From the NCBI GenBank assembly GCA_034359265.1, contig CP136895.1, positions 44,038,001-44,102,000 on the forward strand: a stretch of 64,000 bases of DNA. The letters run 5' to 3'. The notes under the pieces are model-generated. The model was not told the origin of the DNA and ran no database searches. It worked only from the letters and a program-made list of their open reading frames with translations. This DNA comes from Canna indica. Lineage: Eukaryota; Streptophyta; Magnoliopsida; Zingiberales; Cannaceae. This document shows, piece by piece, positions 1 through 11,272 of the stretch; the first letter of the stretch is position 1; each line of letters starts with the position of its first letter. Made by a program: the position numbers and the translations under genes.

Positions 1-1171
1 AGGTCGATCTCCATTCCGTCGTATCGAATGGCACCAGCTGAATTAAGGGAGTTGAAGTCCCAGTTGCAGGAGCTGCTTGAGTTGGGTTTCATTCGCCCAA
101 GTGTTTCTCCTTGAGATGCTCAAGTTCTCTTTGTGAAAAAGAAAGATGGGTCCATGTGAATGTACATTGATTACTAGCAGCTTAATAAGGTAACGGTGAA
201 GAATCAGTACCGCTGCCCAGGATTGAGGATATATTTGATCAGCTGCAGGGAGCTCAGTGGTATTGTAACATTGACCTGCGGTCAGGGTATCATCAGTTGA
301 GGATCTGGGATAGTGACGTCCCTAAGACCGTTTTTAGGTCGATGTATGGGCACTTTGAGTTCCTAGTGATGTCCTTCAGGCTGACTAATTCACCTGCAAC
401 ATTTATGGACCTGATGAACCGTGTGTTTAGTGAATACTGGGATAAGTTTGTGATAGTGTTCATTGATGATATCTAGATATACTCCAGGAATAGGGAGGAG
501 CTTGCTTAGCACTTGCATATGGTTCTAGAGACTCTCCGGGAGCCCCGCTTGTATGCTAAGTTCTCCAAGTGCGAGTTCTAGATGAAGAGTGTATGGTTAC
601 TTGGTCATATGGTGTCCAGGGAAGGGGTAAAGGTGGACCCCACAAAGATAGAACCAGTTTAGAACTGGAAGAGGCCAACTAATGTCACTGAAATCCATAG
701 TTTTCTGGGTTTGGCAGGTTATTACAGAAAGTTTGTGGAGAATTTCTCTAGGATTGTAGCACCATTGACCCACCTAACTCAGGAAAAGGTGAAGTTCGAA
801 TGGGATAGTAAGTGTGTTGAGAGCTTTCTAAAGCTCAAGGAACACTTGACGTCGGCGCCAGTTCTAGCAATACCTTCGGGCTCGGGAGGGTTTGTTGTTT
901 ATTGTGATGCCTCTCGGGTCGGCTTCGATTGTGTGTTGATGCAGAATGGAAGGGTGATAGCTTATGCCTCCAAATAGTAGAAGGTTCACGAGAAGAATTA
1001 CCCGACCTATGATCTTGAGCTGGCAGCGATGGTGTTCGCATTGAAGTTATGGCGTCACTACCTTTATGGCGAGGCTTGTGAGATATACACTGATCATAAG
1101 AGCCTCCAGTTTTTCCTCACCTAGAAGGTGTTGAACCTGAGGCAGAGAAGATGGCTTGAGGTTTTAAAGGA
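1..1171 (+). pseudogene. Ty3/gypsy chromovirus pol fragment (RT to RNase H)
   Basis: Reads on the plus strand as reverse transcriptase followed by RNase H of a Tekay/Del-like chromovirus. Visible in order: [20 protein letters not shown] (RT N-terminus), [22 protein letters not shown], the catalytic FIDD near 462-473, [19 protein letters not shown], and the RNase H stretch [10 protein letters not shown] followed by [10 protein letters not shown]. Only 711-977 stays open for any length. At least eight in-frame stops interrupt it, most explained by CAG or TGG to TAG/TGA change. The upstream part lies outside the window. It ends abruptly at 1171, where the LTR of the opposite-strand element A begins, so A inserted into it or a rearrangement joined them. 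No integrase of this copy is found. Confidence 0.9.
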
Positions 1172-1830
1172 TGTCACACTCCAAGTTTAGGGTCACATGA
1201 CCAGCCAGGGTATACGTGCCTATACCCCGCAGCCTAACCCATGCTCATGCCAACTCATAGAATAGCAGAATAAACAACAGCTTTTGTTAATAAAAGAACC
1301 AAAATATATTTTTATTTGAAAACATCAAAGTTTTTAATAAATAGCTCAAGTACGAAAATAAATAAATCGGAGAGCAACAGTTCTTTAATAAATAAAAGAC
1401 TGAATAAAAACATGAATATCCCCACGGGACTACAACTTCAAATACCAAAACAATAGTGCATGACAACCTATTACAGACTCGACTAAGACCCCTAACTAGG
1501 ACTGCTATGAGATCATGTGGCTCCTCTGCCCTCCAGCTACGCCAAGTGCTCCAGCCCACCTCACCGATCAAGCTTTGAAAAATAAAACAACGACAACGGG
1601 TGAGTTCAAAGAACTCAGTGAGTGGTTCTACCGACCCTCACAGTAAATAGCACAGAGATAAACAGTAGCATAACATCCAACTCTACAGGAATAAGGTCAT
1701 GAAAGTGTGACTAGCTACCAGTCCATCTGGCCACTACCTACCCGAAGGCAGCCAACACCCATATGGTGAAGAACAACAGGCCTAAGCATACCATGCCCTA
1801 AGGCAAAAACACATACTAGGATAATCGCTT
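1172..1830 (-). mobile_element. Chromovirus type-1 LTR, outer part (3' LTR of element A)
   Basis: Starts with TGTCACACTCC, the reverse complement of the LTR 3' terminus, and matches the LTRs at 6890, 7696 and 36846 in order: tatacgtgcctatacc, the tttgaactcacccg region, ctctgccctccagct, then the caacaacacatactagg stretch. It is cut at about 1830, within the first hairpin unit of the array seen in the other copies, where a copia LTR fragment abuts. A short open stretch (1287-1571, minus) containing VGWSTWRSWRAEEPHDLIAV also appears in the other LTR copies and probably reflects conserved leader DNA rather than a gene. Confidence 0.85.
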
Positions 1831-2624
1831 TGAAGCTAGGAGAATGTTATGGAATCACTCTTTGAAGGCTTTTGTTTTTGCATCCAAAATTGTCTAAAAA
1901 GTAAGACAAAAGAGGTTAGAAGAGCGTATTTATAATCCTCAGCTGAAGAGAGTATTTTACCGTTACAGACACCCGATCGATAGTCCGGTTGATTGTCAGT
2001 CGATCGAACGATCGACCGCCTAGCTTTCTGTAAGTATTACGCGCCCTTCGGTCGATCGACGGGTCGACCGACTGTCGCAAGATTAGCAATCCCAAATCCA
2101 GTCGACCGAATCAGTGATGCAAAAATCGCGCGACTCGTGATTTGCCATCCGGTCGACCGATGCGCCTTCTGCCAAATTTTTGCTTCGGTCGATCGATCGA
2201 CGTAGTCTTCTGTGATTCCTTCACTAACTTCGGTCTCCCGAATGGCTACAGCCACTTTTTCGCATCATTCGGTCGACCCACTGGTCGACCGAATTGGCTG
2301 CTGCCAATACATAACACCATTCGGTCGACCGTCCGATCGACCAAACCAGAGCTGGAAAATTCTATCTTGGCTTTCTCATTTCGCGCTTGGTTTTCCGGCT
2401 TCGTTCTTTAGCGTGCTTTAACTTTAAAGGATTCTCCATGCTATCCAAAACATTTTTGATGCACGCATTGATCCATTTTGGAGATTGATCGAAAGACGTA
2501 AGGCTTGACGTATCTTTCATCGATCCTGCAATTTTCGTACTTCAAGCACTTGTTAAATAGGTTTGTTATCATCAAAATAATCATGAGGAGAATAAAGCAT
2601 GAAGGAAGAAACCTTCAGCTAACA
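1831..2624 (-). mobile_element. SIRE-like copia LTR fragment with SalI-type palindromes
   Basis: On the minus strand it begins TGTTAGCTGAAGGTTTCTTC at 2624 and follows the 5' end of the LTR at 29820 (…TTTGATGATAACAAACC…). It carries a cluster of palindromic cggtcgaccg / cgatcgaccg motifs at about 1975-2345, like the other copies of this LTR. The distal half is missing: homology stops near 1845, so TATA, R and U5 are gone. It lies inside the 3' LTR/internal junction of element A. Several small open frames in both strands come only from the palindromes. Confidence 0.8.
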
Positions 2625-3642
2625 CCTAGGGCTTAGCTTTCCTTTCTTACCAAATCTCACCACCACTTTCATAGGGGACACCTTGAGGAACACCATGTCC
2701 CCCTCAGCAAACTCTACATCTGGCGACTCTGAGCTGCCCATAGCCTCTCTTTGATTAGCTTCACTTTTTCTACTGCCTCCTCCACCGGGTTTAGTCCCAT
2801 GACGAGTGAATCCCTTGCCTCAAACCAGCCTACAGGCGGCCTGCATCTCCGCCCATACAATGCCTCAAATGGGGCCATCCCGATGCTGCGGTAGTAGTTG
2901 TTATTATAGGCAAACTCAATCAAAGGAAGGTGCCTCTCCCAACTCCCCTCCAAATCTAGGACTGACCATCTGTCTGAGCGTGAAATGCGGTACTGAATCG
3001 AACCTGAGTGCCCAAGGCCTCCTAGAATGACTATCAAAAATGAGTTGTGAACTGAGTACTCCTATCTGAGATGATCATAATCGGAACTCCTTGATAAGCA
3101 ACAATCCAATCCAAGAATAACCTCGCACACTGCTCAGCTAAAAGGGTCGTCCTGACCGGTATAAAATGCGAAGTCTTGGTTAGGCGATCCACCACTACCC
3201 AGATAGAATCATTGCCTTTCCCGGACATTGACAACCCAATCACGAAATCCATGGTTATCTTCTCCTATTTCCACTCCGGTACCCCTAAGTTCTGGAGCAA
3301 CCCTGCCGGCTTCAAATGCTCAACCTTCACCTGCTGACACACCAGGCACTTAGACACGAACTCAGCCACCACTCTTTTCATGCCTTTCCACCAATAGTTC
3401 TGTCTGAGATCTCGGTACATCTTCATGGCTCCCGCATGCATAGTGTAGGTAGATCGATGAGCCATCTCCAGCACTTGTCTGCGAACCTCGGCCATATCGG
3501 GTACCACTATCCGGTTCTTAAACCTCAGAACGCCCTCCGAGTCCACACTGAACCCATTATCTGCATCTCCTCTCTTGAGCAGATCCTTAGTGAGTACACA
3601 AAAGGCATCCTCCACCTGCGCTGCCCACAACATGTCAACCAA
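2625..3642 (-). pseudogene. Element A integrase (chromovirus), broken
   Basis: Integrase of element A. The N-terminal HHCC zinc finger is visible at about 3330-3480 (H..H..C..C ending [13 protein letters not shown]). The core has DFVIGLS, WVVVDRLTKTSHFIPV with the first Asp, and IISDRSTQF with the second. Near 2962 about 46-48 bases are missing relative to element B, which removes the stretch carrying the catalytic Glu of D,D-35-E and shifts frame. It resumes with GSWERHLPLIEFAYNNNYY and EEAVEKVKLIKERL. The C-terminal domain, chromodomain, PPT and inner LTR edge are replaced by the copia LTR fragment at 2624. It cannot encode an active enzyme. Confidence 0.88.
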
Positions 3643-3648
3643 TGTGGA

Positions 3649-4990
3649 CTACACTTTCAAGTGGGCCACCAGCGTACCAAAATCTGATACTGATAAGATT
3701 GCTCCGCCATCCAAACATAGGGCTAAATCTTGAGCCAACAGCCTCCTCCTGACTGCCAAATGCGCCATACTACCCATAGACTTCCTACTCAGAGCATCAG
3801 CTATCACATTAGCCTTCCCTGGATGGTACATGATCGTGCATACATAGTCCTTCAACAACTCAAGCCATCTTCTCTGCCTCAAGTTCAACTCCTTCTGGGT
3901 GAGCAAATACTGGAGGCTCTTATGATCAGTGTATATCTCACAAGCCTCGCCATAAAGGTAGTTACGCCATAGCTTCAATGCGATCACCACCGCTGCCAAC
4001 TCAAGATCAAGGGTTGGGTAATTCCTCTCGTGAACCTTCAACTACCTGGAGGCAAAGGCTATCACTCTGCCATTCTACATCAGCACACAACCCAAGCCGA
4101 CTCGGAAGGCAGCACAATAAACAACAAAACCTCCTGAACCCGAGGGTACTTCTAGAATTGGTGCCGACGCCATGCGGTCCTTGAGCTTCAAAAAGCTCTC
4201 CTCGCACTTACTGTCCCATTCGAACTTGACCTTCTTCTGGGTCAGGTGGGTCAATAGCGCTGCAATCCTGGAGAAATTATCCACAAACTTTCTGTAATAC
4301 CCTACCAACCCCAAGAAACTGCGGATCTCACTGACATTAGTCGGCCCCTTTCAATTTTGAATAGATTCTATCTTTGCGGGGTCCATCTTTACCCCTTCCC
4401 TGGATACCACATGACCAAGGAACCCAACACTCTCCAGCCAAAACTCTCACTTGGAGAACTTAGCATACAATTGGTGCTCCCTGAGTGTTTCCAGAACTAT
4501 CCTCAAGTGCTCAGCATGCTCCTCCCTACTTTTGGAATAAATTAAAATATCATCAATGAACACAATTACGAATTTATCCAAGAATTCCCTGAACACTCGA
4601 TTCATCAGATCCATAAATGTTACAGATGCATTAATCAAACCGAAGGACATCATCAGGAATTCAAAATGCCCATACCTCAACTTGAAAGCAGTCTTTGGGA
4701 CGTCACTGTCCTGGATCCTCAACTGATGATACCCTGACCGTATGTCAATCTTAAAAACCACTGAACTCCCTGAAGCTGATCAAACAAGTCATCAATCTTG
4801 GCAGTAATCACTTGGGTAATCAATGCACATCCACATGAACTCATCTTTCTTTTTAACAAAGAGCACTAGAGCACCCTAAGGATAAACACTTGGGTGAATG
4901 AAACCCAACTCAAGCAGCTCCTACAACTAGGACTTCAACTCCCTCAACTCAACTCGTGCCATCCGATACAACGAAATGAAGATCGGCTTC
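3649..4990 (-). pseudogene. Element A reverse transcriptase and RNase H
   Basis: Minus-strand RT (about 4990-4330) and RNase H (about 4314-3649). RT shows [28 protein letters not shown], and the catalytic [15 protein letters not shown]. RNase H shows VGYYRKFVDNFSRIAALL at the connection, GGFVVYCAAF (the usual D of YCDAS is replaced by A), and [20 protein letters not shown]. The longest open pieces are 4447-4761 and 3649-4041. Stops and frameshifts separate them. Order RT-RH-IN and the strong match to the pieces at 40.1-41.5 kb and 43.9-45.1 kb place it in the same chromovirus lineage. Confidence 0.9.
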
Positions 4991-5153
4991 ACCCTGGCTA
5001 CAAATCAATTCAGAACTCGATCTCTCTAACTGGAGGCAACCCTGGCAACTCCTCCGGAAACACATTAGAGAACCCGTATACCACGGGAGTCCCCCCAATG
5101 TCTGTGGCCTCACCTCCACCTTCTTCTACCACAGACACAAATGCCAAGAAGGA

Positions 5154-5633
5154 CTACCAACTGCCCAGAAGTAACTTTCGAGCCATAAGAGCTGAAATCG
5201 CCATCAACAGCTCTCCCCTTACCTCACCCTGGAAGGTAAATTGGGACAATCCGGACTTACTGAAGGTCACAGTCTTAGCCCTGCAATCTACTGAGGTGAA
5301 ATGATCCGCCAACCAGCCCATGCCTAAAATTACGTCAAGCTCCAACATCGGCAGAAGTGTCAAGTCGGCTATCAACACATACCCAGAAATGACAATCTCG
5401 CAGCCATGAAAGACTGTCTCTGCCATCATAGAAACACTCGTAGGTGTAGACACCAGAAGCGGCAACTCAAGTACAAAAGGTACCCCTGACAACTTAGCAG
5501 CAAACAAAGCAGATACAAAAGAGTGTGTAGCACACGGATCAAACAAAACATATGCACTCGCAGATCCAACAGAAATATTACCTGACACCACTGCCCTGGA
5601 CTCCCCAGTGCCCTCTTGGTTCATAGCAAACAC
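5154..5633 (-). pseudogene. Element A aspartic protease domain
   Basis: An open stretch of 159 codons covering the gag-pol aspartic protease and the linker to RT. The active-site region reads VLFDPCATHSFVS, with Asp-Pro-Cys where retroviral-type proteases carry Asp-Ser/Thr-Gly. It is followed by LELDVILGMGWLADH, the second conserved loop. The same Asp-Pro start is seen in elements B (DPSATHSF) and D (DPGVTHSF), so the substitution looks lineage-wide rather than private damage. It lies directly upstream of the RT on the minus strand. Confidence 0.85.
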
Positions 5634-6700
5634 CCGTGCAGCGGGCCTCTCTGAACCACAAGCTCGCTGGCCTATTCCCTGAGTCTGACCCCTCTAAGCT
5701 ACGGAACCCACCGACATTGGTGTCTTTCCTCTGGTGTGATCAGGCTACTAACTGCACTTACTAGGACAATCCTTTTTGAAATGCCCAGCCTACCCACAGC
5801 TGAAACATACCTCCGAACATCCCCAGCAAGTCCCTAGTGCCTCCTATTACATCGATTACACTACTTCGGCCCATATCTCAGCTGCGAACCTCCAGATGAT
5901 GCCCCTAGTCCTGAACCCATGTGGCCTCTAGATCTGTTATGACTTCCGCCTTACGGTGGATCTGCTAACTTGAAAGTCCCCTCTGAGTGAGCTGGTCGAC
6001 CACCCGAAGGCTGGGGCCGAAACTTTTTCTTATGGGACCATCATGCCTGTCCGCACCCAAAACATGCCTCAAAATGAAACCGCTCTAGGTCCTGCTCAAC
6101 TCTGGTCGCATATAATCATGGCCCTTAAGCATAAGGTCACTCTACACCCATGATTTATATTTTCTGAAATCTAAGGGAAAGATCCTCCAATAAATCCAAA
6201 ATTTCAATTATAGGGGAAATTTACCATCAGCCAACCCCTGCAGATCCTTTCTGCAGAACTCTACCAATTGTCCCCCCTAGGATCCCTAGGGCCACCCTAA
6301 CCAGACTGCACCATAATATTTAAACTATTTGACGAGACCCAATTAATCGATCAAGATACTAAGCAAACATTACAAGGATCTCTAACCCAGGCTCCCATAC
6401 AAAGGTAGCCCCCCAAACAATGGTGCACTCTCTAGCAAAGGGCCATTTATGGCCTCAAGCTGTGCTACCGTGGGACTGTCCCAGTTCCTCCTCCCTGCGG
6501 AGTGCCTCAGTCAACTCAGCCACTCGAGCCTACAACTAAACAACCATGGGATCCTGTCCCACATCCTCTCGGGCCTGCGGTGGTATCCCACGACCCTCGC
6601 CCTTGCCTCGGCCTCGGCCTCGGCGCTTAGTAGAGTTGCTGTCACTACCGCTCCTTGCGGCATCAAAAGCCTCCATCGATCTGGAATCACCAAAAAGAAA
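5634..6700 (-). pseudogene. Element A gag, heavily degraded
   Basis: Remains of the capsid/nucleocapsid gene. Near 5750-5810 the minus strand reads a CCHC knuckle broken by a stop (CFSCG*AGHFKKDCP). Near 6490-6570 it retains ARVAELTEALRRE, matching the gag start of element B. Between these, stops and frameshifts are dense and no long frame survives. The start codon cannot be placed. Confidence 0.75.
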
Positions 6701-6889
6701 ATATCAAAATTTAAACAATTGAATTCACCCTAAATCGTTAAGTAAATAAACCACAAGTCGCGCTGAGCTGCAGACTTAGCCTATTGATCCCATAGCATAC
6801 CCCTATCGTATACTAACACGCTAGCAATGCCCTATACGATGATAACTCTAGGTCATAGTCAGACCGAACCACATGCTCTGATACCACAT
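6701..6889 (-). other. Element A 5' leader between LTR and gag
   Basis: About 190 bases between the gag remnant and the 5' LTR, with the PBS at its right end. It shares a ctagcaatgcccyatayg stretch with the leaders at 48903-49026 and 60130-60270, showing common descent of the two LTR families' leaders. Confidence 0.7.
6875..6886 (-). promoter_or_regulatory. Primer-binding site (initiator tRNA-Met), element A
   Basis: Minus strand reads TGGTATCAGAGC, complementary to the 3' end of plant initiator tRNA-Met, three bases inside the LTR terminus (…GGGGCGTGACA). It fixes 6890 as the inner edge of the 5' LTR and the element as minus-strand. Confidence 0.9.
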
Positions 6890-7695
6890 TGTCACGCCCC
6901 AAGTTCAGGGTCACGTGACCGACCAGGGTATACGTGCCTATACCCCGCAGCCTAACTCATGCACATGCCAACTCATAAAATAGCGAAATTAACAACAGCT
7001 TTTATTAATAAAAAGAACCAAAATAGATTTTTATTTCAAAAAATCAAAGTTTTTAATAAATAGCTCAAGTGCGGAAATAAATAAATCAGAGAGCAACAGT
7101 TCTTTAATAAAAAAAGATTGAATAAAAATAAGAATGTCCCCACGGGACTACAACTCCAAATACCAAAATAACAGTTCGTGACAACCTACTATAGACTCTA
7201 CTACAACCCCTAACTAGGACTACTATGAGATTATGTGGCTCCTCTGCCCTCCAGCTGCGCCAAGTGCTCTAGCGCACCTCACCAATCAAGCTCTGAAAAA
7301 CAAAACAACGACAACGGGTGAGTTCAAAGAATTTAGTGAGCGATTCTACCAACCCCTACAATAAAACAGCACAAAGATAAACAGTAGCATAACATCCAAC
7401 TCTACAAGAATAAGGTCACGAAAGTGTGGCTAGCTATCAGGCCATCTAGCCACTACCTGCCCGAAGGTAGCCAACACCCATATGGTGAAGAACAATAGGC
7501 CTAAGCCTACCATGCCCTAAGGCAACAACACATACTAGGATAATCGGGAAGGCCCTCCAAACTTATCCTAGTATAACTAACTCGAGAGCAATTGGGAAAG
7601 GCCTTCCGAACTTGCTCGACGAGATGCGTAGGGACAATTGGGATTCGCCCATCCGAACTTGCCCCTTTAAGATATCATATGAATAATCGGGAAAG
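6890..7695 (-). mobile_element. Element A 5' LTR (type 1), truncated
   Basis: Begins TGTCACGCCCC next to the PBS and matches the 36846-39317 LTR for its first 800 bases. It contains the first three hairpin units of the tandem array (7532-7665) and is cut at 7695, where another LTR of the same family starts with TGTCATGCCCC. U3 and TATA are therefore missing. Confidence 0.88.
7532..7665 (-). repeat. Hairpin array, three units
   Basis: Unit 1 (7532-7574) has 12-base perfect arms ATACTAGGATAA / TTATCCTAGTAT around the core TCGGGAAGGCCCTCC. Unit 2 (7586-7617) has arms GAGCAA / TTGCTC. Unit 3 (7629-7665) has GGGACAA / TTGCCCC with one mismatch. Cores are alike; arms differ but stay complementary. 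Confidence 0.85.
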
Positions 7696-8479
7696 TGTCA
7701 TGCCCCAACTCAGTGTCAAGTGATCGGTCAGGGTATACGTGCCTATATCCCGCAGCCTAATCCATTCACATGCCAACTCAACAAATAATATAGCGAAAAG
7801 AAATAACAAGTTTTATTTTAATGAAAAGTGAACCAAAACCAAGCTTAATCAAGTAACTCAAATGAAACAAAAAGTGCGGAATAACTTTTTAAGTTCAGCA
7901 GTTCAAAAGTATAGATACAATAAACCTGAAATAAATGACATAAATGCCCTCAGGGCAGCAACTCCAAATCAAGCTAATACAAGTGCATGACTACTACCAA
8001 AGGACTCAACTACGACCCTAACTAGGACTGCTATTAGAACATGCGGCTCCACTGCCCTCCAGTTGTGCCAAGTGCTCCAGCCCACCTCATCGGTCAGGCT
8101 CTGCAAAATAAAAATCAAACGACAATGGGTTTCAAAGAACTCAGCGAGCGGTTTACCAACCCTCACAAATAAAACACAGAGATGACAAGAATAGAATCTA
8201 TCTCTAAAGAGGCAATGCCACGAAAGTGTGACTAGCGAACGGGCCAACAGGCCACCCATGCCCCAAGGCATCTAACCCTCCAAGGTGGAATACATCAGGC
8301 CGAAGCCTACCATGCCCGAAGGCAACAACACATATTAGGATAATCGAAAAGGCCCTAAGAACTTATCCTAGTACAAGAAACTCGGGAGCAATCGGGAAAG
8401 GCCCTCTGAACTTGCTCGATGAGACGCGTAGGGACAATCGAGATGTGCCCATCCGAACTTGCCCCTTTAAGATATCATA
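7696..8479 (-). mobile_element. Second type-1 LTR fragment, same orientation
   Basis: Starts TGTCATGCCCCAACTCAG and follows the same LTR order as the neighbours, including a leader ORF-like stretch (8200-7990, minus, EVGWSTWHNWRAVEPHVLI) and the hairpin units at 8334-8470 (TAGGATAA/TTATCCTA; GAGCAA/TTGCTC). It is cut at 8479 by the CACTA end cactacaag, in the middle of the aagatatcat spacer of the array. Probably the terminus of an element that inserted into, or recombined with, the LTR at 6890. Confidence 0.85.
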
Positions 8480-10071
8480 CACTACAAGAAAAACAGGCAT
8501 CAGTGACGGAAAAATCCGTCACTAATGCTTGAAAATCCATCACTAAAGGGTATCAATGACGAAAATTTCCGTCACAAATTCCGTCGCTGAAAGACTCGTG
8601 GCTAATGCTTCATTTGCTCTTCTGTGACGGATGTGTTCGTCACAAAAATCTGTGATGGAAAAATTTCCGTCACAAAATCCGTCACTGATGTCGATGACTG
8701 AAAATAAATTTTTCGTCACTAATTATGATATTAATTATAATTTTTATTAATAAAAATATATCAACTATATTATATTATAGATTTTTATAATATAATAAAA
8801 TATTATAATAATATTATAATATATTATAATAATCAATAATGATATTACATTATATTGTTAGTTATACTTTTATAATATTTTTAATAAATTTATAAAATAT
8901 AGCATGATAGTAAACTTTTTGGTCTCATGATGTGTCAATTTATAAAATTTAAGAAAATTAGGAGAGAAAAAAATTGATCCATATGGGACTAAAAAAATTA
9001 TATTTATAATGGTTAAGAATAAGTAAGAAAACCATTGTTAACCCAAGTGGGACTGAACATGATAAAATTTGTTTTACTAATATTTAGTTTAATTTTGTGT
9101 CAGAATTCTATTTCTGTCACTAATCTGTCACTGTTTTGTGGTGGCTCAGTGACAGATCTGTGACGGATATGAAGAAAAAAATTCAGTGACGGATTAGTGT
9201 TGAAAAAAATTCGTGATTTTTTTGAAAGGTTTTGGATTCTTTGATAATTGAACTTTGTGCTACAGTGTAGGACTTCTCATAACAATATTTTCACTGAAAA
9301 CTATATTGGTTACTTCTTGAATTTATTTACTTTGATGCTCCATGTAGGCTGGTACTTGTACAATAGAGTTTGAGTTGACAATGTTATAAAGCACATATCA
9401 CGTTGAGATGAATCCCAGTGATGCGGGATTTGAGAAGGGAGATTATAAAAGAAATGGCAAGAAATGGCAAGAAATAGACCTGTAGACACCAAAGGCAAGA
9501 AAGGATTCAAAGGTATGAACACACATCTTGGCTGGAACACTACAAAACCTTGACTGGAACAGCAAGATATGCAAGTGTGAACACACATCTTGGCATAGGT
9601 ATGAGAATGTATTTTATTATCATTTTTTTTTTTACAATTATCATCTACTTTAGATGTGTTGGTAACACTACATAAATTTTTAAAGTTGTTGGAAGAAGTA
9701 ATTTAATGCATCTAGTTATTCTCTCTAATTTCAACACTAGATACTACTTGGATGTAGCAAATATTTAGTGGTTTTGTCTTGCTACTATCTAAATGCATCT
9801 AATTTTTCACTTATATGTTTAGTTAATTATTTCTTCAAGGTTGAATCTTATATTGTAGCTAAAATGTGACGTAGAGAAGTTGATGGCTGAAATGAATCTA
9901 GTCACTCACTTCATCTTTGTTGACTTTCATCTTGTTGATGCATGCAGAAATTGATGGCTTAAATGAATCTAGTCAGGTTCTTTTAATGGATTTACTACTT
10001 ATAGACTCTCTAATGATGCTATTTTAGCTAGAAGCATATTTGATTTTGTGGGAGAATTATTTTCCCAACTT

Positions 10072-10413
10072 AACTTATCTGTTTATTCTGCTGTTAATCA
10101 GGTTTGTTATGCTTAAAAAATGAAACTATATACTGTTCAAAGTCCCATACTCCACAACAAGCCCTCTGACAGCAAATTGTTCTTCATCTATCCATTGAAC
10201 TCAATATAAATATCATGCTTGAAATTGTTCCTCCATTTTTTTCTATTGATGGTCAAATTTCTGAAGTTTTATCCAACTCATTGAAATATTGCTAGTATTA
10301 CATAATTTTTGTTCACCATAGGTCATTTGCATTCGAAATTGTAAATTTGATTTCTCTTTCTTCTACAGGGATATTGTCATCCAAAAGTTATGAAAGCTTT
10401 AATTGAACAAGCA
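10072..10413 (+). pseudogene. Captured ornithine aminotransferase (delta-OAT) fragment
   Basis: Two exon pieces on the plus strand. The first ends LSVYSAVNQ at 10101 and is followed by a GT donor. After 267 bases an acceptor (ttcttctacag, ending 10368) opens the second piece, GYCHPKVMKAL-EQ. Joined in order, these match the conserved pyridoxal-phosphate enzyme motif I know from plant ornithine aminotransferases (…YSAVNQGHCHPKIMKALQEQ…). Similarity fades after about 10413 (next residues KGSHFPDKQVVVYG are unlike OAT) and before about 10072. OAT makes glutamate-semialdehyde from ornithine in mitochondria; this scrap has no catalytic lysine and cannot function. The retained intron shows capture at DNA level, typical of CACTA transduplication. 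The identification rests on memory of the family. Confidence 0.7.
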
Positions 10414-10734
10414 AAAGGTTCACACTTTCCTGATAAGCAAGTTGTAGTTTATGGATTAGTTAAGATGCCAAATTGTCAATTCTTTTATGCTTAATCTTTC
10501 TTTGAGTAAAGATTAATTACCATGAATATGATTGTTTGATGTAAATCAGCAACATTAAGTTTAATCACCAAGATGGCATCCAATGCTTCCTTGATTCCAT
10601 CATTAAGTTTCGAAGATTGGGAAGTAACTCAATATGAGTCTCTACTGAATAGACTTTATAGTATATCAGCATATATGTCAACATAATTGAAAGTTTAATT
10701 GTGTATGTACTTTGAATTTTGTGAAAAATGCAGA

Positions 10735-10878
10735 GCTGTGGAAGAAAAAATAGAAGAAGAAAAAAGGAAGATGGAAGAGGAGAAAAAGATGGAAGAACAA
10801 TTTCAACATGATAGAAGAAAGATGGATATGATAGTTGCTTTCATGAATGAGATAAAAGAAAAAAAATTACAAAGATAG
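10735..10878 (+). pseudogene. Coiled-coil terminal exon, transposase-associated?
   Basis: After an acceptor-like atgcag at 10728-10733, the plus strand reads 47 codons and a stop (10876-10878): very rich in Glu/Lys (EEKIEEEKRKMEEEKKMEEQ), then FQHDRRKMDMIVAFMNEIKE. A charged coiled-coil tail of this kind is common at the C-terminus of plant CACTA accessory proteins (Ptta/En-Spm type), which would suit the location, but nothing sequence-specific proves it. It could also be another captured gene's last exon. Confidence 0.45.
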
Positions 10879-11272
10879 ATCTTGATTTATGTATGAATTT
10901 AGTAGAACATGTCCGAATTTTATTTTGAAGTTAAAATTTTTATGTAATGAGTTTGATACTTTATTATATGTGTTTTTTGTAATGGATCATGTAGTGATAC
11001 TTTATGAATTTTGTAATAGATATATTACAAAATAAATGATGATATGTATTTTTTATTTTTATATGCTTCTTAATATTTAGGTAAATATAATTAAATTATA
11101 AAAAATATTAGATTTTATATGCTTATTATAATAACTTCTAGTGGGGTCACAAAAAAAATAAATCTATAAAAAGGTTTTAGTGGGGTCAACGACCCTCACA
11201 TAATGTAAGAATTAGTGAGGGTCATGGACTCTCACAAAATGTAGGAGATAATAAGGATCGTGAGCCTCACTA

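Noticed and set aside
1975..2345. Regular ggtcgaccg repeats resembling a CRISPR array
   Set aside because: Plant retrotransposon LTR; repeat units and spacers are both degenerate and the motif is shared by dispersed LTR copies.
6875..6886. tRNA-like match
   Set aside because: Only 12 bases complementary to a tRNA 3' end: a primer-binding site, not a tRNA gene. No cloverleaf nearby.
8690..8900. AT-rich palindromic block as a MITE
   Set aside because: No terminal inverted repeats with a TSD could be found; simple (TA)-rich sequence explains the palindromes.
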